Shown: positions 57,102 to 64,000 of the stretch, piece by piece
Layout: every line of letters starts with the position of its first letter
Position numbering within the stretch: the stretch's first letter is position 1
NCBI GenBank assembly: GCA_036250195.1
Contig: JAVHZZ010000005.1
Span: forward strand, 71,469,505-71,533,504
Source of the DNA: Mixophyes australis
Taxonomy: Eukaryota > Chordata > Amphibia > Anura > Limnodynastidae
Direction: 5' to 3'
DNA: 64,000 nucleotides
Position numbers and translations under genes: made by a program
Notes under the pieces: generated by a model
Database searches by the model: none
The model's input: the letters and a program-made list of their open reading frames with translations, nothing else
What the model was told of the DNA's origin: nothing

Positions 57102-57677
57102 CTGTGCTTGGGTGCAGAGTAGAATAATAAATGCATGGAAGCAATTAACAGAACAAATTGCATAGCATACATGACAGGGACGTACAGGGCAGACATTGAG
57201 TGGACAGACATGAAATAGGGTAGAGAGCCCCATGAGAACTTTCATACTAGATGCAGATGAAGCTGAACTCACATATGACTGCAAAGGACACGCAGGAAGG
57301 TTTAGGTGACACCACACTAGTGGTCCGTAGGTCCATAGTACAGATTTGTTTACACTAAAATCATTTGTATAGAAGAGTTGATAGAAGGAAACCTTTCCTA
57401 TGAACCTATATCACAAAAGTCAACACCTGGAGCATGCAAAACAATACTGAGATAAGCCAAGAACTTTTTGGAACAAAGTGAAGTGAACTCATAAAACAAA
57501 ATGTAAAAATGTTTAATATGTATTCCTTATTCACTAATAATACTGGAGGAGTACAATGAGAAGTCTTTGAAGTATTGAAAGTTCACTAAACAGTTGCAAT
57601 ATATTAAATTTATCAAAAAGTGGAAGGTGGAGCAGAAGAAAAGTGGAAAAAGAGACTTTGATATTCTGTTAAACATT
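57102..57677. other. No gene recognised
   Basis: Unique-looking sequence up to the Tc1 copy. Confidence 0.4.
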
Positions 57678-58331
57678 GATCAGCCACAACATTAAAATCC
57701 CCTGCCTTGTATTGTGTAGGTTCCCCTTATGCCACCAAAACAGCTCTTACCCATCGAGGCATGGACTCCACAAAACCTCTGAAGGTGTTCTGTGGTATCT
57801 GGTGCCTAGACAAAAGTAGCAGAGGCGGGGCCTCCATGGCTCGAACTTCTTTTTCCAGCACATCACACAGATGTTCAATCAGATTGAGATCCGAGAAATT
57901 TGGAGACCAAGTCAACACCATCAACACTTTGTCACGATCTATAAACCATTTCTGAACAGTTTTTGCACTGTGGCTGGGAGCATTAGCCTGATGAAAGAGA
58001 TCATTGCCATCAAGAAATACCGGTATCATGAAGGTGGTGTACTTGGTCTGCATCAATGTTTAGCTAGGTGGTTTAAGTCAAAGTAACATCCACATGAATA
58101 CTGGGACCCAACGTTTCCCAGCAAAATATTGCCAAGATCATCACACTGCTTCTGCCGGCTTGCCTTCTTCCCATAGTGCATCCTGATGCCATCTCTTCCC
58201 CAGGTAAACGACGCCCATGTACCCAGCCATCCAGATGATGATGACTTGTTATGCCACCCTATAACAAGTGCCATAGTAATGAGATAATCATTGTTATTCA
58301 CTTGTCAGTGGTTCTAATGTTGTGGCTGATC
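57678..58331 (-). mobile_element. Deleted Tc1/mariner element, 654 bp
   Basis: Ends GATCAGCCACAACATTAAAA and TTCTAATGTTGTGGCTGATC are inverted repeats of a Tc1 type widespread in fish and frogs. Only the last part of the transposase remains, so about half of a typical 1.2-1.6-kb copy is gone. Confidence 0.85.
57727..58301 (-). pseudogene. Tc1 transposase C-terminal part (broken)
   Basis: One frame (57727-58056) holds FHQANAPSHSAKTVQKWF and NFSDLNLIEHLCDVLEKEVR, the decayed form of the Tc1 'QQDNAPxHxA...SPDLNPIEHLW' catalytic block: the aspartate before NAP is now alanine and the SPDLNP is altered. It ends IPQNTFRGFVESMPRWVRAV. The adjacent frame (58053-58301) holds the preceding piece after a frameshift. 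DNA-binding N-terminus absent. Not functional. Confidence 0.87.
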
Positions 58332-58599
58332 TGAGTGCATACATATTGTAGAATTGGAGCAACATTGTTCCATCAGTGAATAACATTTTTAGACTGGTTT
58401 AAAAATCAAATGAAAAGACATGATATGATTTGGAACAATAATCATTCATAATTGCAGTGTACACACTAATGCAGTATCGGGCCAAACAATTGTTTATTGT
58501 TTGAATGGCCCATTAATTGGCTGAAAAAACTGTAGTGTGTACCTAGTCTTTCTGTAGATTAGCAAGAAATTCATGCCAAATAATTGTGCATTATCTTCA
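58332..58599. other. No gene; short inverted trace
   Basis: 'gcagtgtacacactaatgcag' at 58457 and 'ctgtagtgtgtacc' at 58530 form a loose inverted pair like the element at 52969. Confidence 0.4.
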
Positions 58600-59190
58600 A
58601 AACTGTGTATGGTGCTAAGTGATAGGGAAGGTAGTCTGGAGGCCCTTGGCAATGTTCATGTTCAAGGCCACTGATTTAGAGTAGTTAGTCTTAAATTTGG
58701 ACAATTGCCCATATTTATTAAATTCCTCTATAATGCAGTGTTGTTACAGGGTTGGTTGCTATACCAAGCAGATCATTGGCAAATAGCGCCAACTTGAATT
58801 CCTCTCCACCTACCCTCAAACCTCTAATGTCAGGGTTAGAATGGCTTGTACTGGCTAATGCCTCCATACATAGCACAAAGACCATTGGGGACAGAAGGCA
58901 ACCCCGTCTAGTGCAGTTAGATATTTTTACCAGATCTGATAGACCTCCATTAATCCTGATCCTAAGCTGAAGAGTGTAGGTATAGTGCTAAGATGTTATT
59001 TAGAAAAGAAGGACCCGGTACCGTGTTCTCCAGGACCCTTGTCATGAATGACCAATGCACACAATTAAAATCCTTTTCTGCATCTGTAGATAGTAATAAG
59101 GCTTGTAGTTTGTGATCTGAAATATAGTGAATAAGGGCTTCAACCTTCGTTGTGTGATCCTCCTGGCCAGGCAGAAATCCCACCTGTTAG
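58600..59190 (-). pseudogene. L1-clade LINE reverse transcriptase fragment (broken)
   Basis: On the minus strand, reading from 59183: GFLPGQEDHTTKVEALIHYI, then LLLSTDAEKDFNCVHWSFM, FLNNILALYL, after a frame change NCTRRGCLLSPMVFVLCMEA and GEEFKLALFANDLLG, then EFNKYGQLSKFKTNYSKS. This is the order of L1 RT motifs: the DAEKAFD, QGCPLSP and FADD blocks, the last with N for D. Frameshifts and the active-site change make it dead. It is 5' and 3' truncated. Confidence 0.85.
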
Positions 59191-59300
59191 ATAATGTTAA
59201 CTTTTTGTCTACAACCATAGAAGATACATTTGGATAAAAGCAGATCAGAAGAAAATAACATCTAAACTAATGATAATTATGGGGGATGGATCTATAATGC

Positions 59301-59842
59301 TGTCACAAACTTACTTGCTTTCATGCTGCTGATTTTCCTGTCTCTGTGTACAGCAGCACTTCCTGGTTTGGGTGGTCACATGATCGTGGCTGGGAGGCGG
59401 CTTTTAGTATCCACAGACTATATTAAGCTCACATGGACACTGCAGCCTTGTCAGAGCAACAAGTTACCACTTACCTGTTCCTGGCTCCTGTGCTTCGTGG
59501 ATTGCTGAGTCTTCCAGTCTCCTGTGTCTTCCTGTGTTCTGATCTCTGCTTGTTAGACTATCCTGGCTCTCCAACCCCTGTGTACCGACCCGGCTTGCTG
59601 ACTATCCCTCTACTCTTGTGACCCGTGTACCGACCCGGCTTGAGTGACTCCGCATCTTCCGCTCCACTCCGCTGCACTACATCTTGGGGCGTACCTGAGG
59701 ACCGCGACCTGCGACTCCTGGCAGCGAAGCCCACCCCGCCTTGCGGCGGTTCTTGGTGAACACCGGGGAGATCGTTAGACTCCGCACCTCAGTTAAGCCA
59801 GCGCTAATCAAGATTAGTAATAGTAATCCAGTATCTGTTACA
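59301..59842 (+). mobile_element. Solo LTR, 542 bp, exact AATGC duplication
   Basis: Begins TGTCACAAACTTACTTGC and ends CAGTATCTGTTACA; AATGC at 59296-59300 and 59843-59847. TATA-like TATATTAAG at 59419, close in sequence to that of the large gypsy LTR. The leader contains two copies of 'tgtaccgacccggcttg' (59580, 59627). No internal region; the provirus-like element recombined out. Confidence 0.87.
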
Positions 59843-59847
59843 AATGC

Positions 59848-60470
59848 ATCGGGTTGTGTAGTAGATAGTGGCAAAAAAATATATATTCTTCAGGTGGAAA
59901 AATGTATTCAGCTATTTTTTAACAAATCCTGGAAGTGAATGTCCCAGAGTTAGCAAAGAAATTGAACTTACTTAATATTAAGAAATACAAACAAACAAAC
60001 AAAAAATAAAAATCCCTTTTCAAAAGAAGTATAAAACAAGAACAGACTAGATAGACCTGTTTATACTGTTCTGCTATTAAATGATATGGGTTTCATCTGT
60101 CTCCTCTGCTGGCAGTTAGCCAGTGGCTTTCAGTTCACAGTATTGAGATGTAACCGGTTTAGCAGGAATTCTAGTGGCTTAATAACAAATAGTCTCTGCC
60201 ACAGTAGCTTGTCAGAGGAATAAACCCAAAATGTAAAAATTCAGCATGCCGGTAAATGCATTTTCAATTGAATGTTTGTTGACATTCAAAAGACACACAA
60301 CTCATAGGCAATGGATGAAAGCTTGTTGATATAGGACAAAAAGCTTTATTGCCAAAGCACATTTTTTCAGTTATAATTGCTGTGACATCACTGGGCGTGT
60401 CATTGTGTGAATTAACAATCTGTAAATTGGGGGAGAAGTAAATGGGCAGCATGAGAACGATTTCTGTCCA
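59848..60470. other. No gene recognised
   Basis: AT-rich, with an (AAAC)n-like tract near 59990-60006. Confidence 0.4.
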
Positions 60471-60590
60471 TGGCCTTATCTGAGTGGAGTATGTTCTCCC
60501 CATGTTTGCATGGGTTTCCTCCGGGTGCTTCGGTTTCTTCCCACACTCCAAAAACATACCGGTAGCTTAATTGAATTGAATAGAATTCTA
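60471..60590 (+). mobile_element. L2-related LINE 3' UTR fragment
   Basis: 'gtatgttctccccatgtttg', 'catgggtttcctccgggtgc' and 'cccacactccaaaaacatac' form the widely dispersed segment that precedes the L2-type tail (as at 25640 and, inverted, 43920-43985). Confidence 0.75.
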
Positions 60591-62400
60591 TAGTACAGGC
60601 CACAGGTTGACACCAATGAACCACTGAATATGCACTTTTCGCCAGAAGATATGCTGATTTGTGGAAAATATGTATGTTTTACAAGCTAATGTCTGGAGTC
60701 TCCTAAAAAAACAACATTACTTGGATAATGTTAGGAACATGTAGACTTTTTTGGCTAACACTGAAGCCAAATAAATTGCAAGTGCTGAAACATGTCTTCA
60801 AGGACATCCTTTGTTACACATGTTTCCATGGTTAAAGAGACCCTTTCATATTCCAGTTAAAGGACAGATTACATAGTGCCTCATCTCACACCTTCGCCTC
60901 TCTAGGAGTAGAGGGGACCTGTAGTAGGATGCTACGCATAAGCAGGTATGCTAATATGGAGGTGTTGTCTGAGCTACAGACATGTTATCCTCCACCTAGT
61001 TCTACTTGGAACAAAGAATATTTGTATGCTGCCATGAAGAGCTAGGTGGACTGTTAAGTCACTTGGTTCAGGATTTCCTTGATATGGATGTCCAGAATTG
61101 ATGTAAATGGACTTGTCCCAATTTTTTTGGGAGGTGGTGGTAGTAAAGAATTGATAGTAAAAATATTGATTAATAAAAATAGAAATAAGATATATCAAGT
61201 ATCATAATCGATATAAGCAGTGAAAATGAATACTATATGTAACACCCTTTTGAGCCCTTGAATGTGACTATAAATAGGATCTGAATAAGTGTTTCTCACC
61301 TTTAAGTCTTGATATTGCCTCCACCTGATCCTGAATTCTTTCTCCAGGTTGTGTTTCTGGAATTTGAATACTGGGGTCGATTCAGGAGAACCTCTGCCCC
61401 ATGCCAGACCTGGTCCCCCTTCAAAGGACACTCAAACAATATAATAAGATAATAAAATGCTCAATAAACTAATAAAATACAGACAATTACACACATGCAC
61501 ATTGTGTTTGTATTAAAGATTAAATATACAATACCCTAACCCAGTTAATGTCCATGTTATCTTCCTTCCTGGAACCTATTATCCTCGACAAATAACCTTT
61601 GTAACACAAATATTTTCCTAATTGTTACAAACTATTAGCACTCTACTTGAGAGACAGATTCATTTCACTTAACGTTCTGGTGATATTAAGAAGTACTTCA
61701 ACAATACTTAATATCCAATAACACTAACTCATTATTACTATCAACTGAAAGTATCCCTAATCTCTCGCCTCTATTTATGCCATCGCCATCTTATTATATT
61801 AAAGGCTTAATATAAACTATTAGGTATCACTCACTGAGTGATATACAATAAGTAAGAAAGATGTAGATAGTAACCCAGGATTGTTCCCCCCATAAATTAA
61901 TAGTACAAAATAGCTTACTCTTTATAACTCACTAGGAATTATAAAAATATATACATTTGTAGCAACTAATAAATACTTTCAAAACTAAGCTTTAAGACAA
62001 TATTATAAGATACTCATAAATTTATTAATTACACTGCATATGTAACTATGGAAAGTCCTCCTTTTTCTCTAATAGTAAACCTATAAATACATGGCCAAGG
62101 ACATTGGTGCGCATCATAAGATAGTGAATTATATGTAAAACATTAGCAGAAACCTCTGTATCTGAATAGGATGCAGTAGTAATAGTGACAGAATGCAGTA
62201 AGAGAAAAATAGGAGTACATATTATATCTAGATTGATGATAATGAGACAAAAAATACTGAAATTATTTTTTAAAATACTTATAAAGAAGTAAACAAACTA
62301 TAAAAATTAAGAAAGGGATTTAATGAAAAAAAGAAAACTGTTGCTCTGGTAGTCCGATGGGACAGTTTGTTTCCCCTTCAACACATTTTGCCACTGTTTT
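60591..62400. other. No gene recognised
   Basis: AT-rich sequence, many short A/T tracts; no ORF, LTR or inverted repeat convincing. Confidence 0.4.
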
Positions 62401-62484
62401 GTGGTTTCTTCAGTGGGTTCAGTTAAGCTGCCACTCCCGTGGTCCCAATAGTTTTTGTTGCCCTAACCTCACAGCCCAAAAGGG

Positions 62485-62610
62485 GCTGGAAAGAGCCCTG
62501 CATTATTCAGTGCAGGGTTGGCAGCCTCTGGTAGGCGTGCTATACTGCTCCCTTTCCCATAGAGGTACCAGCCCTGCGCCAACCAGCCAGAGGCTGATTT
62601 CTACTATGGT
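62485..62610. other. Nested inverted repeats of unknown element
   Basis: CCCTGCA (62493-62499) and TGCAGGG (62508-62514) make a hairpin, and CAGCCTCTGG (62521-62530) pairs with CCAGAGGCTG about 62587-62596. The flanking sequence resembles a repeat but I cannot name it. Confidence 0.5.
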
Positions 62611-62719
62611 GGGGCACCACACATTTGGGTACTCCGTGTTTTAGTGGAAACCAGCACCAGTTTGTCTAACCCTGGTACTTGTTGAGGAATTTGAGAGGGT
62701 GCCATGGTGCCCAATTTTG

Positions 62720-62770
62720 TATTTATTTATTTATGTATTTATTTATTTATTATTATTTTTATATATTTAA
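62720..62770. repeat. TTTA/TTA-type simple repeat
   Basis: (ATTT)n tract 'tttatttatttatgtattt' and following 'attattattttt'. Confidence 0.85.
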
Positions 62771-63115
62771 TTCAAATAGATTGCATAGTGAAGTACCCTA
62801 GCCAAGTTATTTGGCTAGAATCCAAGAAATTTTTTTCTGTGTCTGTTCTGAAAGCCACATTACATAAACTGAATGCTATTTCAGCAATCTCCACTTTCAA
62901 AGCTAGGTCTAAAATATTTGACTTCTTCCTGCCAGTTTGTTGCACAGTTAGGAAAATCCCCACTGGATAAATTGCAACTGTTTTCCTTTTATTGCAAGGT
63001 CTCAAAACCATGAATGTGGTTTGAGATCTGGCTATTTTAAATAATGCAGTTTTGACTTTTATAAATTGCATGGTTTGTAAATTGCACATTAAACCATATT
63101 AAAAATGAAAAACAC

Positions 63116-63649
63116 ACTTTAGTACCTAGAAGAAGTCAATAAAACACTTAAAACACTAAAATCTTTTAAGTCCCCTGGCTCAGATGGCCTAAGTGGGGAA
63201 CTCTACAAAATATTGGCAAATACCAATGCTGAACCCCTCACTGAACCATATTCATATAACATTTTAACCCTTCATTTTCATTTTGCTACCCTTAAAGTAT
63301 TACTTAAACCAGGCAGACCCATGGAAGATCCAGGCTCCTATAGGCCAATCTCCCTACTAAATCTAGATGACAAAATCCTAGCTAACATTCTAGCTGACAG
63401 ACTACCTACCTACGATAATTCATAAAGACCAAACAGGATTTGTCTGGAGGAGAAACTCAGTTACTAATTTCCACAAAATACTGACAGTCATGTCTCAGTT
63501 TATCATTGGATGCTGAAAAAACATTCAATCTGGTGACTTGGGACCAACTTTTTGAAGTCCCTTTCGGATTCCTGCAGGAGTTTATTCCTACACTATAGAG
63601 CTAGCTTATATACTAATCCCCAAACGCAAATATTTTCCAATGGCCATTG
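63116..63649 (+). pseudogene. L1-clade LINE reverse transcriptase fragment, plus strand
   Basis: Broken frames read KTLKSFKSPGSDGLSGELYK, then LLKPGRPMEDPGSYRPISLL, LDDKILANILADRL, HKDQTGF and a decayed LDAEKTF. These are consecutive N-terminal RT blocks of L1 ORF2. The gypsy-like LTR at 63650 interrupts it. Dead. Confidence 0.85.
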
Positions 63650-64000
63650 TGGCAAAGAGGGTTATTTTACACACCTTTCCTGCATAGGGAAAGGTATAAT
63701 CCCAGAGAGTTTGTAGCTACAGCCTGCAGGCAGGGATAAATTCCCACTTAGTCTTTCCCACAGCACACAGACACACAGGTGCACAACATGGGTGTGATTG
63801 ATGTGGTGTGTGTATGTGTATAAAAGGTTTGTGGGATCTGGTGGGCGGGGCTTCTGATGCTGGCAAGCAGCTGGACGATAGTGAGGGGCTGTGGTCATAG
63901 TTAGCTTGTCAGGAAGCCGTGGACTTTACTGTTTATGTTATGCTGTTTATTCTGTTTTATGCTGAAATAGAACAGCTACTGCTTAAGAAGCCTGGACTGA
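63650..64000 (+). mobile_element. LTR, cut by right window edge
   Basis: Starts TGTGGCAAAGAGGGTTATTT, has a TATA-like GTATAAAAGG at about 63819 and a T-rich leader 'tttatgttatgctgtttatt'. It interrupts the L1 fragment, so the start is sharp. Whether it is solo or the 5' LTR of a whole element cannot be seen. Confidence 0.65.

Noticed and set aside
1..64000. CRISPR-like arrays
   Set aside because: Tandem blocks have no unique spacers between conserved repeats; period and sequence fit minisatellites in a vertebrate genome.

Overview
The window reads as intergenic or intronic DNA from a large vertebrate genome, most likely a frog or toad (Anura). This is inferred from the mix of repeats: hAT, Tc1/mariner and Harbinger-type DNA transposons and their palindromic miniatures, L2-type LINEs whose 3' tail has the 'gcgctatataaataaatg' ending, L1 LINE fragments, and vertebrate Tf1/sushi-group Ty3/gypsy LTR elements. 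I found no complete host gene, no ribosomal or transfer RNA gene, no CRISPR array and no bacterial-style operon. Most short open frames are chance frames or lie inside repeats.

Layout. 0-1.6 kb: a shrunken hAT transposon on the minus strand, running off the left edge, with a 15-copy, 52-bp minisatellite inside it. 1.6-7.5 kb: old L2 tail, satellite-like repeat and four inverted-repeat miniature elements. 7.58-11.75 kb: a whole 4.16-kb hAT element with an exact 8-bp target duplication and a broken BED-finger transposase. 11.7-17 kb: unique-looking sequence with several miniature elements. 17.08-25.47 kb: the main feature, a full-length 8.39-kb Ty3/gypsy element on the minus strand with 2068-bp LTRs differing at only about a dozen positions, GTAAC target duplication, intact gag, and pol broken by one base. 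25.5-45 kb: L2 tails, miniatures, solo LTRs, microsatellites and repeat-poor stretches. 45.5-47.4 kb: an L2 LINE 3' end split by a 1.05-kb foldback insertion with 14-bp target duplication. 47.9-50.8 kb: hAT miniature, simple repeat, probable LTR, long-spaced inverted-repeat element. 50.8-52.9 kb: repeat-poor island with a 61-codon open frame that looks protein-like. 53-64 kb: more miniatures, Harbinger Myb-like remnants, a deleted Tc1 copy, L1 reverse transcriptase fragments on both strands, a solo LTR with exact 5-bp duplication, and an LTR cut off by the right edge.

How it works together. The gypsy element carries a coherent set of readable signals. A TATA box lies 30 bp before an 11-nt motif (GGCCTGATCTT) inside the LTR, and that motif is exactly complementary to an 11-nt primer site just after the 5' LTR, as in the self-priming Tf1/sushi group. 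The primer site abuts the gag ATG, and gag overlaps pol at a canonical -1 slippery heptamer (G GGA AAT). The LTR leader carries four hairpins, one with a compensatory base-pair change, and a 78-bp tandem array. The DNA transposons are all non-functional as seen here: one hAT keeps the catalytic core but lost the dimerisation end, the other keeps only the dimerisation end.
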